From NCBI RefSeq assembly GCF_009684755.1, contig NZ_BLBC01000005.1, positions 310,001 to 374,000 on the forward strand: a stretch of DNA of 64,000 nt. The letters are read 5' to 3'. Below are positions 51,749 through 61,210 of the stretch, piece after piece (positions within the stretch are counted from its first letter, which is position 1; each line of letters begins with the position of its first letter). Below the pieces are notes generated by a model. It worked only from the letters and a program-made list of their open reading frames with translations, was not told where the DNA came from and made no database searches. The stretch comes from Capnocytophaga felis. Lineage in GTDB: Bacteria; Bacteroidota; Bacteroidia; Flavobacteriales; Flavobacteriaceae. Position numbers and translations under genes: made by a program.

Positions 51749-54490
51749 TTACTTCGTCTTGCCTTTACCGCCTACTTTATTGAATTTGTACGAGAAACTA
51801 AGCATAAAATATTGTTTGAGCATCAGTTTTTGCGAATCTTCCACGTAATCTTGGGTGATAGTTCGCCAAGCATCTACGGTTTGGTTGAGTAAATCGAAGA
51901 CTTTAAGTTGTAAGGTGGCTTTTTCGCCTAAAAACTTATATCCCAAACTCATATTCCAATACAAATATGATTTTCTAAAGCCTTTACCCATATATGGATG
52001 GTGCGAGAATTCAATATCGTTTCCAAAAACCACATTTTTAGGCACATATGTCGTAATTTTTAAATAGGCACGTTGCTCTGAATAATTTTGGTCCTTAAAT
52101 ATATCCAAATTATAAGTTGCTTTTTTAAATAAAGGCAAATAACTCAAATTCAAATCTATTTTTTCATCGTAATTATACTCCAAACCTACGGATGGTGATA
52201 TACTGTAATTAGTTATGGCATAACGAGTTCCGTTGCTAAAGAGGTTATTTTTACCAATATTACCGAAAAACCTCAATTGATATCCGATTTTGTTTTTATC
52301 CAGCTTATACGATTTGTTAAATTTGCCGTTTCCGTGAATAGAAAAATCGCCATCAATGTTGGTATAAGTCGTTTTTCGAGTTAAATCATCGTTAGTCAGA
52401 GTTACAGAAGTAATTTTATCCTTCTGAAAATCAGCACTAAAATAAAGAAATATTCCCGAACGAGTCTCCCAATTGTAATTACTTAAATTTATTTGAAAGA
52501 AATTCGAAAAAGTAGGTTTCAAATCCGGATTTCCGGTAAAGGTATGCAACGGATTATTCACATTTTCAATGGGTTGTAATTGACTTACGCTCGGCACACG
52601 AGTATTAGTGTTGTAATTGAAGCTAAGGGTTGATCCTTTTTTTATTTCGTAATTCACCCGAAATCGAAAATCAGAATTTCGGAACGTTTTATCCAGCTCC
52701 AAATCCCGAATAAAATCCTGATTTTCAAGTCTATTGTAAACTATTCCCACATCGCCATTGAAACGAAATTTCCCTGTACTCCATTCAAATCCCAATTCGG
52801 GTTTATGCCGAGTGTTTTCCGTCAGAAAGTCGGAACTGAGTTCCGTATTAAAATCAACATAATTTCCGTTTGTATCTGCATCATAGGTGTTTACGTTATT
52901 TTTAGCATCGGTTTTAGACAAATTATATCCTGCCCGCAATAAAAAATCTTTAAAAAGCGGATAACGAAGAGTTGCCCGAAGATAATAATGATCGCTTCGA
53001 TTATCGGTATCTTGGTGTTGATCGCGGATTTGCGTGGAAGGATGGCTTCCGAAAATTTCGCGTTTGTTGTACAATTCTTGTTCTCTTTCTGAACGGCTGT
53101 TAGTGTTTGCCAAAGAAACGCCCCACGAACCTTTTGTCCCTTTAAAACGCCGATTGAAAGAAACCCGATTCTCAAAATTCACATTATGATTGTGCGAATT
53201 GCTTTTGGAAAGACTTTGATTTACAGGGTTTCTGTTACTGTCGTACGAGGCTTCTTCGCTTTTGTTATGGCTGTTATTTCTGCTTATGGAAATTCGCGGA
53301 TGCACCGAAATTTGTGTCAGCGAATCGATTTCGTATTCCAGTCCACCTCGCAGATGGTGCGAATCTCCCCACGCATTGCCCCATCGTTCGTTACGTGAAA
53401 AATAATGGCGGTCGGGCAGTGTGGTTTCACGGTCGCTACGCGAATGGCTTTCGTTATCGTTGTACGTGTAGAAATAGTTGGCGTCTGCTTTCAGGTCTTT
53501 ACCATACTCATCTACATAACTAGCTCCTGCAGTGTGTGATTGGTTAAAACCGTCTCCACCAGCCGCAAAATTTATTCCATCAGCCAATATAGCTCCATTT
53601 GAAAAAGAAAGGCTTTGTATATTACCCATCATTCCAAAAACTTCATCAAATTCAAAACCTAAAGCATTGATATTATTGGAACTGCCCAATACCGAAACGC
53701 GGGTTTTGTCTTTAAAATAGTTCCCGAAACCGTTGATTTCGTAGCGGTCTTTGTTGCCGTAACCCACCGTTGCTCGCCCGAAATAGCCTTTGTTTTTGTC
53801 TTCTTTCAGAACGATATTTATCGATTTATTGTTTGGGTCGCCTTCTTCTTTGGTGAATTTCTGTTCTTTGGTTTTGGTGTCGCTTACTTGAATTTTCTTG
53901 ACGATGTCTTTGGTAAGATTTTTTGTAGCGATTTTGGGGTCATCAAAAAAAGGTTTTCCGTTGACCAAAATTTCATTTACGGGCGTTCCGTTTACCGTGA
54001 TATTTCCTTTAGCATCAACTTCCACGCCGGGCAGGTTTTTAAGCAATTCTTCCACCGTAGCATCGGGGCGGAGTTTGAAGGCATCGGCATTAAATTCAAG
54101 CGTATCTTTCTTTACAGTAATAGGAATGGCTTCGGAAAGTACCTCTACGGCTTCCAATTCTTCGGCTTGCGTTTCCATCGAAATAACTCCCAAATCCAAT
54201 ATTGATTTCGAAGTGGTTATACGCTTTTTGTAGGGAGCATTCCCGATATGGGTGATAAATAAATCCAATTCGGGTTCTTGGTTTTTGGCTTTCAGAGTGA
54301 AAACGCCTTTATTATCACAAATAGTGTAATTCACAAGGGAAGAATCTTTTACCGATTTCAAAAACACCGTGGCGGCTTCGAGCGGTTTTTCGGTAGTTTT
54401 ATCATAGACTTTCCCGGTAACGGTAAACTGCTGAGAGAAAACAGAAAAGCTTACCAATAGCCATAATAGTAGTGCGTAATTCTTATTCAT
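51749..54490 (-). CDS. TonB-dependent receptor-like outer-membrane barrel (OMP_b-brl_3 type)
   Basis: 913 residues. Signal peptide 1-19; CarboxypepD_reg-like domain (about 22-105: FTVTGKVYDKTTEKPLEAAT); plug-like segment (about 120-225: TVEELLKNLPGVEVDAKGNI, TPVNEILVNGKPFF); barrel to the C-terminus. This is the barrel-family-3 receptor class common in flavobacteria, often linked to peptide or metal uptake, with no SusD partner. The C-terminal residues GGKGKTK are basic. Substrate not inferable. Confidence 0.88.
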   Translation of the reverse strand: MNKNYALLLWLLVSFSVFSQQFTVTGKVYDKTTEKPLEAATVFLKSVKDSSLVNYTICDNKGVFTLKAKNQEPELDLFITHIGNAPYKKRITTSKSILDLGVISMETQAEELEAVEVLSEAIPITVKKDTLEFNADAFKLRPDATVEELLKNLPGVEVDAKGNITVNGTPVNEILVNGKPFFDDPKIATKNLTKDIVKKIQVSDTKTKEQKFTKEEGDPNNKSINIVLKEDKNKGYFGRATVGYGNKDRYEINGFGNYFKDKTRVSVLGSSNNINALGFEFDEVFGMMGNIQSLSFSNGAILADGINFAAGGDGFNQSHTAGASYVDEYGKDLKADANYFYTYNDNESHSRSDRETTLPDRHYFSRNERWGNAWGDSHHLRGGLEYEIDSLTQISVHPRISISRNNSHNKSEEASYDSNRNPVNQSLSKSNSHNHNVNFENRVSFNRRFKGTKGSWGVSLANTNSRSEREQELYNKREIFGSHPSTQIRDQHQDTDNRSDHYYLRATLRYPLFKDFLLRAGYNLSKTDAKNNVNTYDADTNGNYVDFNTELSSDFLTENTRHKPELGFEWSTGKFRFNGDVGIVYNRLENQDFIRDLELDKTFRNSDFRFRVNYEIKKGSTLSFNYNTNTRVPSVSQLQPIENVNNPLHTFTGNPDLKPTFSNFFQINLSNYNWETRSGIFLYFSADFQKDKITSVTLTNDDLTRKTTYTNIDGDFSIHGNGKFNKSYKLDKNKIGYQLRFFGNIGKNNLFSNGTRYAITNYSISPSVGLEYNYDEKIDLNLSYLPLFKKATYNLDIFKDQNYSEQRAYLKITTYVPKNVVFGNDIEFSHHPYMGKGFRKSYLYWNMSLGYKFLGEKATLQLKVFDLLNQTVDAWRTITQDYVEDSQKLMLKQYFMLSFSYKFNKVGGKGKTK

Positions 54491-54569
54491 TTTGGTTTAC
54501 AGGTTGATTATTTCTAAAAATTAATTGATATATTTTACTTAAAGACAATTAGAAAGAGAAAAAACTACA

Positions 54570-55298
54570 TCAATAATATTTTTTTATATTTTCTTCATTA
54601 ATTTTATCAATTCTCTCAAAATGAGGATTTAAGTGCGTACGCATTGCTTCTCTGAACGATTGTGGTGTGCCGTTTTTGAGTTCTTCCACCAAATCCAGAT
54701 GTGTAACCAATTGATTTATCTTATTCAAATTAGAAATTTCTTTCGCTTGCGAATCGTGAACGTACTGAAAAACAGGAAGTAATATTTCGTGAAACCGTAA
54801 CAATGTTTGGTTGCCTGCCATTTTATAAAGTGTACTGTGAAAAGCAAATTCATCTTCTAACGAAAAATAATTATCAACATATTCATAATTTGCTCGTTTT
54901 GCCAATGTTTCCAATTCTTGAACCTGCTCATCAGTTTTTCGAGCAAAAACGAAATCCACCATACCGATTTCAAACATCAATCGAAATTCAAAAAGGTCTT
55001 GTAGTGTATTCTCATCCAACATTTTGGAGTTGAGCGTTTTTTGAATGTTAAAAATCAAATCGGGTTCTTTCAAAATCATTCCCCGATGTTTTTTTGATTC
55101 AACAAGCCCCATAGTACGCATTCGCACCAAGGCTTCCCGAATAGCTGTTCGGCTCACTCCCAACCAATTAGCAAATTCTATCTCTTTTGGCAGTGAATCG
55201 CCCGGTTTTAGATTATTTTCCCTGATATAATCAACAATACGTTGTTCAATTCGGTCAACCAACGTTATGCTTTCCAGCGGTTCCAATTTTATCTTCAT
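54570..55298 (-). CDS. GntR-family (FadR subfamily) transcriptional regulator
   Basis: 242 residues from the ATG at 55298 (TTG two codons upstream rejected). N-terminal winged HTH (about 8-75: DRIEQRIVDYIRENNLKPGD, LGVSRTAIREALVRM) and a helical FCD ligand-binding domain (about 95-235). Divergently transcribed from the N-acylglucosamine 2-epimerase with 220 bases between; FCD-type GntR regulators typically sense the adjacent pathway's metabolite, here plausibly a sialic acid or ManNAc derivative. Target is inference. Confidence 0.9.
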   Translation of the reverse strand: MKIKLEPLESITLVDRIEQRIVDYIRENNLKPGDSLPKEIEFANWLGVSRTAIREALVRMRTMGLVESKKHRGMILKEPDLIFNIQKTLNSKMLDENTLQDLFEFRLMFEIGMVDFVFARKTDEQVQELETLAKRANYEYVDNYFSLEDEFAFHSTLYKMAGNQTLLRFHEILLPVFQYVHDSQAKEISNLNKINQLVTHLDLVEELKNGTPQSFREAMRTHLNPHFERIDKINEENIKKYY

Positions 55299-55377
55299 AA
55301 TCAAAATACAAAAAGAATAATATTTATCAATTTAATAGTTTAACGTGTTAATTTTAAAGAATTACTAATTTTTTTCT

Positions 55378-55385
55378 TATTTTTG
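55378..55385 (+). promoter_or_regulatory. -7 element upstream of the epimerase gene
   Basis: TATTTTTG fits TAnnTTTG; no clear -33. It is followed by a 130-base leader without visible structure. Confidence 0.35.
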
Positions 55386-55518
55386 CCTTGTTTGAAAATC
55401 GTTTTCACATCAGAAAAAACGGCAAGGCTAAATTAATATTTTCTTTCTGAAAAGCAAATTTTCTGAGGAAAAACGAATCATAATTTTATGCTGACAACAA
55501 AATTTATATTTACCTTTT

Positions 55519-56673
55519 ATGAAATACAGCGAACTTTACAAGAAAACATTATTGGAAGACGTCATTCCGTTTTGGGAAAAACATTCGTTGGACAAGCAAT
55601 ACGGCGGTTATTTCACTTGTCTTGACCAAAAAGGAAACGTTTTTGACACCGACAAATTCATCTGGTTACAAGGGCGACAAGCGTGGATGTTCGCCGTGCT
55701 TTACAACCAAGTGGAAAAAAATCCGAAATGGCTCGAAATTTCCAAATCGGGAGTCGAATTTTTGCGAAAAAACGCAATGGATGCCGACGGGAATTTTTAT
55801 TTCTCGTTAACCCGCGAAGGGAAACCTTTGGTACAGCCTTATAACATCTTTTCGGATTGTTTCGCCGCAATGGCATTCAGCCAATATGCAAAGGCTTCGG
55901 GCGATGAAACCTACAAAAAGCTGGCTATCAACACATATCATAATATTCTTAAAAAACAAAACAATCCAAAGGGAAAATACGAAAAAACAACGGGCGTTCG
56001 TCCGCTCAAAGGTTTTTCGCTTCCTATGATTTTGTCGAATTTGGTTTTAGAATTGGAAAACGTTCTTCCGGAAGAAGAAATAAACCGAACTATCGATTTC
56101 AGCATCAACGAGGTGATGAATGTGTTTTTAGATGCCGAAACAGGAATTATTTTTGAAAACGTCCGACCCGACGGAAGCAAGGAAGACAGTTTTAACGGAC
56201 GCCTACTCAACCCCGGACACGGCATTGAGGCAATGTGGTTTATGATTGACATTGCGGTTCGCAGAGGCAACGCTCCTCTTATCGAACAAGCTACGCAAAC
56301 CATTCTTAACATACTCAATTACAGCTGGGACGACACTCATCAAGGTATTTTCTATTTTATGGATGCCAAAGCAAATCCGCCGCAACAACTCGAATGGGAC
56401 CAAAAACTTTGGTGGGTACATCTGGAAACGCTCGTCGCCCTATCCAAAGCTTATCTGAACACCCAAAACGCCGAAATTTGGGAGTGGTATGAGCTGGTTC
56501 ACGAGTATGCGTGGTCGCACTTCGCCGACCCTGAGCACGGTGAATGGTTCGGATACCTAAATCGGGAAGGAAAACCCCTACTGACACTCAAAGGAGGCAA
56601 ATGGAAAGGCTGTTTCCACGTTCCGCGTGCAATGTTCCAATGCTGGAAAACCTTTGAACAGATGGGAAAATAA
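55519..56673 (+). CDS. N-acylglucosamine 2-epimerase (AGE family)
   Basis: 384 residues, the AGE/renin-binding-protein length. An (alpha/alpha)6 barrel interconverting ManNAc and GlcNAc, used in sialic acid breakdown. Visible: N-terminal [19 protein letters not shown], the [15 protein letters not shown] block, the catalytic-His regions in [13 protein letters not shown] and [12 protein letters not shown], and C-terminal [15 protein letters not shown] sialidase gene lies 475 bases downstream on the same strand, supporting sialic acid catabolism; NanA/NanK equivalents are not in the window. Cellobiose 2-epimerases share the fold, so specificity is context-based. Confidence 0.9.
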   Translation: MKYSELYKKTLLEDVIPFWEKHSLDKQYGGYFTCLDQKGNVFDTDKFIWLQGRQAWMFAVLYNQVEKNPKWLEISKSGVEFLRKNAMDADGNFYFSLTREGKPLVQPYNIFSDCFAAMAFSQYAKASGDETYKKLAINTYHNILKKQNNPKGKYEKTTGVRPLKGFSLPMILSNLVLELENVLPEEEINRTIDFSINEVMNVFLDAETGIIFENVRPDGSKEDSFNGRLLNPGHGIEAMWFMIDIAVRRGNAPLIEQATQTILNILNYSWDDTHQGIFYFMDAKANPPQQLEWDQKLWWVHLETLVALSKAYLNTQNAEIWEWYELVHEYAWSHFADPEHGEWFGYLNREGKPLLTLKGGKWKGCFHVPRAMFQCWKTFEQMGK

Positions 56674-56820
56674 GAAAACAATAATTAATAGTTATCAATT
56701 AGTGATTAGTTGTTAGTTAATAGAGGAGCAAACATTTAAAAAAGAATTTTGGAGAGATAAATAATATTCTGTTGAGTGTAAAATACGCTCCGTCGAGTGT
56801 GAAATATACGGAAGTGACGC

Positions 56821-56948
56821 AAAAGTATGATACCTTTAAAAAGAAAGTGTCTTTGTCAGGCTGAGCGAAGTCGAAGCCTTGTAATAATAAGGCTTCGACT
56901 TCGCTCAGCCTGACAATCGGAACTTTTATCATACTTTTTAGCACGACC
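56821..56948. repeat. Palindromic repeat element, copy C (epimerase-sialidase gap)
   Basis: Central GTCAGGCTGAGCGAAGTC palindrome with loop TTGTAATAATAA, outer AAAAGTATGATA at the left and TATCATACTTTTT at the right, followed by AGCACGACC as in copy B. The 474-base gap around it holds no gene; two short near-repeats (AAATACGCTCCGT, about 56779 and 56949) flank the element, perhaps older duplication or insertion scars. Confidence 0.9.
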
Positions 56949-57147
56949 AAATACGCTCCGTTGAGACAATAACAATGAAAAATCAACTCATAAATCAACA
57001 AAAGAAAGAAAAAAAGCAAACAAAGGAAAGCAAAAATAACAAAGATACAGCCGTAATTCACCAATAATAAATCTTTGTAATCCGTAGTTTGACAACTATT
57101 AATTACCAATAGGAAATAAACATTGAAAAATAATAACATCAATACAA

Positions 57148-58725
57148 ATGAAAAAACATATTTTATGCCTTGTGGCAATGATTTTTATGGCAAGTGCCTG
57201 TAAAAGCTCTTTGATGACATCATCAATTTCGATGGAAGTAACACAACCTGAAATGCCGTTGCAAACAAATCGGGATAATATCTTGGCAAAAGCCATAATC
57301 CGTTGTGAAAAACCTGTTTCGATAAACAAAATCGCTTTCGGTTTGAAATCGGAAACCAATTCTTTCGACTTAAATGAAATCGAAATCTATATCACCAATA
57401 AAAATGAGTTTAAAAACGGAACTTCATTCGGGAAAACAAATCAAATCAAAAGCAAAAACACCTTCAACGGAAATTATTCTTCCAATGAAAAGATGTTTTA
57501 TGTGTGGGTAGTGGCAAAAACAGTTGCCAATCCGAATCTTTTAAATAAAATAAAGGTTACCCAAATGGAAGTGAATTTGGAAAATTCGCACAAAATCATC
57601 ACGAAAGACATCAAAAATCCGGCACAGCGTTTTGCAGTGACCGTTCGGGACAAAAAACAAGATGGCATTGAGTGCTATCGTATTCCCGGACTGGCAACGA
57701 CCAACAAAGGTACGCTCATCGCCGTGTATGACAATCGTTATAACAATTGTAAAGACTTGCAGGAAGACGTAAACGTAGGAATGAGCCGCAGCACCGATGG
57801 CGGACAAACGTGGGAGCCGATGAAGGAAATTATGGATTTGGGCGAATGGGGCGGATTGTCAAATCAGCTTAACGGAATTGGCGACCCTGCCGTATTGGTC
57901 GATAAAACCACAGGCACCATTTGGGTAGCGGCACTTTGGCTACACGGGCACGACAAAGACAAAATGGCGTGGTGGGCTTCTCGTCCCGGAATGACGCCTC
58001 ACGAAACCGGTCAGCTGATGCTCGTAAAAAGTGAAGACGATGGCGTTACGTGGAGCGAACCCATCAGCATCACTCCGCAAACCAAAGACCCGAAATGGTA
58101 TCTTTTCTTTAATGGTCCCGGCAGCGGAATTACTCTTAAAGACGGAAAAATAATGTTCGCAGCACAATACAAAGACGAAAATCAAGTGCCGCATTCTACC
58201 TTAATATACAGTGAAGACCACGGAAAAACGTGGCACTGCGGAACGGGAGCCAAATCGCACACCACCGAAGCCCAAGTAGTTGAACTTTCTGACGGAAGCA
58301 TTATGCTCAATATGCGTGACGACCGCAACCGCCAAAACTACAAATTATCCGATGCCTTTCACGGACGTTCGGTTGCCATCACCCACGATTTGGGGAAAAC
58401 TTGGGTGGAACATAATACATCGCGTACAGTTTTGACAGAACCCAATTGTATGGCAAGCATCATTTCGTTTGATAAAAACGGAAAGAAATATTTATTTTTC
58501 TCGAATCCGGCAGATGCTGGCAAACGCATTAACATTACCATCAAAGCCAGCAATGACGACGGCAACACGTGGGATAAACTCCCTCAAATAAAACTTTACA
58601 GCAATGAAAACTTCGGATACTCTTGTATGTCAATCATTGATGATAAATACATCGGAATCTTGTTCGAAGGGGCGGGTGATTTGCTTTTCCAAAAAATCCC
58701 GATTGAAGAATTAATCAACCGCTAA
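57148..58725 (+). CDS. Exo-alpha-sialidase (neuraminidase) lipoprotein
   Basis: 525 residues. Lipobox MASAC (Cys18). N-terminal beta-sandwich domain (about 28-158), then the six-bladed propeller (about 160-520) with the arginine-triad motif YRIP (177-180) and five Asp-boxes, e.g. STDGGQTW (215-222), SEDDGVTW, SEDHGKTW and SNDDGNTW. Releases terminal sialic acids from host glycoproteins. Capnocytophaga canimorsus has a surface sialidase (SiaC) of this kind; this may be its homologue. The residues after Cys18 (KSSLMTSS) carry no acidic pair, unlike the SusD and DUF5689 proteins here. Strong terminator follows. Confidence 0.95.
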   Translation: MKKHILCLVAMIFMASACKSSLMTSSISMEVTQPEMPLQTNRDNILAKAIIRCEKPVSINKIAFGLKSETNSFDLNEIEIYITNKNEFKNGTSFGKTNQIKSKNTFNGNYSSNEKMFYVWVVAKTVANPNLLNKIKVTQMEVNLENSHKIITKDIKNPAQRFAVTVRDKKQDGIECYRIPGLATTNKGTLIAVYDNRYNNCKDLQEDVNVGMSRSTDGGQTWEPMKEIMDLGEWGGLSNQLNGIGDPAVLVDKTTGTIWVAALWLHGHDKDKMAWWASRPGMTPHETGQLMLVKSEDDGVTWSEPISITPQTKDPKWYLFFNGPGSGITLKDGKIMFAAQYKDENQVPHSTLIYSEDHGKTWHCGTGAKSHTTEAQVVELSDGSIMLNMRDDRNRQNYKLSDAFHGRSVAITHDLGKTWVEHNTSRTVLTEPNCMASIISFDKNGKKYLFFSNPADAGKRINITIKASNDDGNTWDKLPQIKLYSNENFGYSCMSIIDDKYIGILFEGAGDLLFQKIPIEELINR

Positions 58726-58746
58726 ATAATTGTTATATAAATTGTT

Positions 58747-58791
58747 AAAAAAAATGCTTTCTGTACAACAATTTTACAGAAAGCATTTTTT
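58747..58791 (+). terminator. Terminator after the sialidase gene
   Basis: AAAAATGCTTTCTGTA / TACAGAAAGCATTTTT stem of about 16 base pairs followed by T residues. Confidence 0.9.
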
Positions 58792-58813
58792 ATCTTTTTA
58801 ACAATATTAATAT

Positions 58814-58844
58814 TTTGTCATTTTATTTTTTTGATTTAGCTTTG
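58814..58844 (+). promoter_or_regulatory. Promoter of the secreted-protein cluster
   Basis: TTTG 58814-58817, 19-base spacer, TAGCTTTG 58837-58844. It lies inside the reading frame if a TTG at 58815 were used, which is why the ATG at 58878 is chosen as start. Confidence 0.65.
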
Positions 58845-58877
58845 CAGCCCGATTGTGCATTATACTACAATCCAAAA

Positions 58878-61022
58878 ATGACTAACTCAACCAAGATAAC
58901 TACATATTTACTTTGTATATTCTTCCTTTTTGGAACGCAGTTACTATCTGCTCAGTGCGGTACTGGAAAGCAGGTGCGTGGTGGCGTTGTTACGCCTTAT
59001 TGGAGAGGAGAAGGTCAAAATGATCCAGGAGTGCCTATTCCCGATATGTCATCAGGGCAATATGCTTTGGTAAAAGTTATAAAAGGAGTTCAGTACGAGA
59101 TAAATGCGTATTGGATAACAATATGTCGCGACAGCGGAGGAGAGCACTCTATTGATGAGAGTAATTGGTCTTCTGCTTACACAAGATTCACGGCAGAAGT
59201 TTCTGGGCAAGTACGCGTATATTACACTGGTGGGAAAAGCGGTGTGCGAATAAAAATAATCGGAGGAGCAAACAATATTGACGCTCAAAATTCATATCAC
59301 CCTCAGAGTAACCGATGGAGAACACATTTTTACAGAGAAATAGATAATTTCACCAATTATTTGGGGTATAAAGACTATAACAGCCATTCATTTCACGAAC
59401 ATAAAGACCCAAACGGTGACTCTACCCCCATAGATATTTATTCGCAAGGAAATATAAGAGCGGGTATTCTTCGGTATTTTTCGGCACGTTCCTTTATGCA
59501 AAATATACAATATAAAGGATTTTATTATGTAAGATTAGGTGCTGATGACGGAACACGTCTTTTTATAAATGACGAAAAGGTGTATGACCGATGGAATCCT
59601 ACCGGAGATTATTCCGTTAAAAATCAAGCCATAAAACTCACCGGGAATGACCTTCTCAAATATGAATATTTCAACAATAACATACCACTGCAATATGTTT
59701 TTGAGATAAGCCCTACCGATAAAATCATCGAAAATAAAACATTAACATCATCCAACGGAACGAAAATTTGTATGGGCAAAAACACCACCCTTGATGGTGA
59801 TGGCTTCGCTACAGCTTTGCCCAATACCTTTACCAATCCAGTCTATCAGTGGTACTATGCTACAAGCCCTACGGGAGTTAAACACCCTATCGGAGGCAAC
59901 ACAAAATACTATGAGGTCAATACCAACACCTCCCCTTTTAATCAAGCAGGTAGTTATTATTTTTTCCGAGAGGCAAGAATAACTATCAACAACATAGGTG
60001 TTGTCCCTAAAACGGAAAGCATTATGTCTGATTTTATAAAAATAGATGTACTAAAACAGCTAACCGCTAAGGCGAAACCTAATAAAAAATCATTTTGTCA
60101 AAGAGATGATAATGCTAAAATCATAGTAACAGTAAATAACGGTAGTGGTGGGCAACCTCCTTTTACTTTTAATTATACAATTGATGGTGTTACGCAACCG
60201 CCAATTCATAGCAATAATCATATTTTTGAAATCCCCATCAACACCTCCCAAGCAGGAACGTTTGAATATAAGTATATTTCTATTACTGACGGTAATAACT
60301 GTATAACTAAACTACATTCAATTGATCCAATTACAATTAACCCCTTACCCACTGCTGATTTTTCAGGACAAAACACTACTTTGTGTTTAAATACTCCTGA
60401 GACACGAATTCCGTGGGTTACCTTTACAGGAGAACTTCCCTTTACCGTAAGAATAAGAGGCACCAAAACAGGAGGGAGTTCCTCAGAAAAAGAGATAACA
60501 CTGGAAGATAATGAAAATCGTTTAACAATAGAGCATAACCCCAACGACGAGGGAGAATTTACTTACGAACTTTTATGGGTCAGAGATAATAACGGCTGTA
60601 AAACGTTGTTTTCCAATAAAAAGATAATGGTTAATGTAGAAAAACCATCCATAACAACTCCTCAAGACATTACTTGGTGTCTGCCGGAAATCACGCAAGC
60701 TATTTACCAAAGTAATGGTGATGTGAATATCTCAGAGAATGCATACACATTAGTAAGAGGTTCCAAGGATTTGGACGTAACCATAAACCCCGTGCCTTGT
60801 TGCCCAAACCCTGTATTAAAATGGACAATCAATAACGATTTAAGCAACGTACGAACCGGACAACCCTCTGCTTTTGCAGGTACTATTTCTTTTGAAAACA
60901 ATACCGCCACCGATAAAATTTACACCATTTATTATTGGTTGGAATGCAACGGACAAAGTTATAGCCACCAAACTACACGACAGGTACGGATTACCCCTCG
61001 CCCCGTTATTGAGTTTGAATGA
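58878..61022 (+). CDS. Secreted protein with PA14-like domain
   Basis: 714 residues from the ATG at 58878. Signal peptide 1-26 ending LLSAQ. Residues about 28-130 form an Ig/CUB-like domain of a kind common in secreted Bacteroidetes adhesins; about 150-285 resemble a PA14 carbohydrate-binding fold (YYVRLGADDGTRLFINDEKV); about 300-710 are Ig-like repeats with paired Cys (SFCQRDDNAKI, TTLCLNTPETRI, ITWCLPEITQAI). It ends abruptly at QVRITPRPVIEFE without any visible sorting domain, and a repeat element begins 17 bases later, so a lost C-terminus is possible. First of three same-strand secreted proteins. Confidence 0.75.
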   Translation: MTNSTKITTYLLCIFFLFGTQLLSAQCGTGKQVRGGVVTPYWRGEGQNDPGVPIPDMSSGQYALVKVIKGVQYEINAYWITICRDSGGEHSIDESNWSSAYTRFTAEVSGQVRVYYTGGKSGVRIKIIGGANNIDAQNSYHPQSNRWRTHFYREIDNFTNYLGYKDYNSHSFHEHKDPNGDSTPIDIYSQGNIRAGILRYFSARSFMQNIQYKGFYYVRLGADDGTRLFINDEKVYDRWNPTGDYSVKNQAIKLTGNDLLKYEYFNNNIPLQYVFEISPTDKIIENKTLTSSNGTKICMGKNTTLDGDGFATALPNTFTNPVYQWYYATSPTGVKHPIGGNTKYYEVNTNTSPFNQAGSYYFFREARITINNIGVVPKTESIMSDFIKIDVLKQLTAKAKPNKKSFCQRDDNAKIIVTVNNGSGGQPPFTFNYTIDGVTQPPIHSNNHIFEIPINTSQAGTFEYKYISITDGNNCITKLHSIDPITINPLPTADFSGQNTTLCLNTPETRIPWVTFTGELPFTVRIRGTKTGGSSSEKEITLEDNENRLTIEHNPNDEGEFTYELLWVRDNNGCKTLFSNKKIMVNVEKPSITTPQDITWCLPEITQAIYQSNGDVNISENAYTLVRGSKDLDVTINPVPCCPNPVLKWTINNDLSNVRTGQPSAFAGTISFENNTATDKIYTIYYWLECNGQSYSHQTTRQVRITPRPVIEFE

Positions 61023-61038
61023 TTTTGAGAAGTGATGT

Positions 61039-61154
61039 AAAAAAGTATGATGTCGAAAAACAAGTAATTTTTGTCAGGCTGAGCGAAGTCGAAGCCTCAT
61101 CACTAAAAGGCTTCGACTTCGCTCAGCCTAACAATCAGAATTTTATAATACAAG
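61039..61154. repeat. Palindromic repeat element, copy D
   Basis: AAAAAAGTATGATG at the left, central palindrome from 61073 to about 61132 with one mismatch (AGCCTAAC), loop TCATCACTAAAA; the right outer end is degenerate (TTTTATAATAC). Located directly after the stop of the PA14-like protein gene. Confidence 0.85.
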
Positions 61155-61210
61155 TAGTTTTTAACGTAAACAATTAAATACAAGATATTCATTTTTAAAT
61201 TTTTATAATT

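Noticed and set aside
53888-54233. Two overlapping plus-strand ORFs antisense to the 51749-54490 gene
   Set aside because: Antisense shadows of a clear receptor gene with no independent signals.
56717-57178. Reverse-strand ORF of 153 codons containing VRLSEVEALLLQGFDFAQPD
   Set aside because: It is the translation of palindromic repeat copy C; the same peptide arises at 11201-11527 from copy A. An artefact of the repeat, not a gene.
58815-58877. N-terminal extension of the PA14-like protein from TTG 58815
   Set aside because: It would start inside the promoter (-33/-7 at 58814-58844) and put 21 residues before a normal signal peptide.
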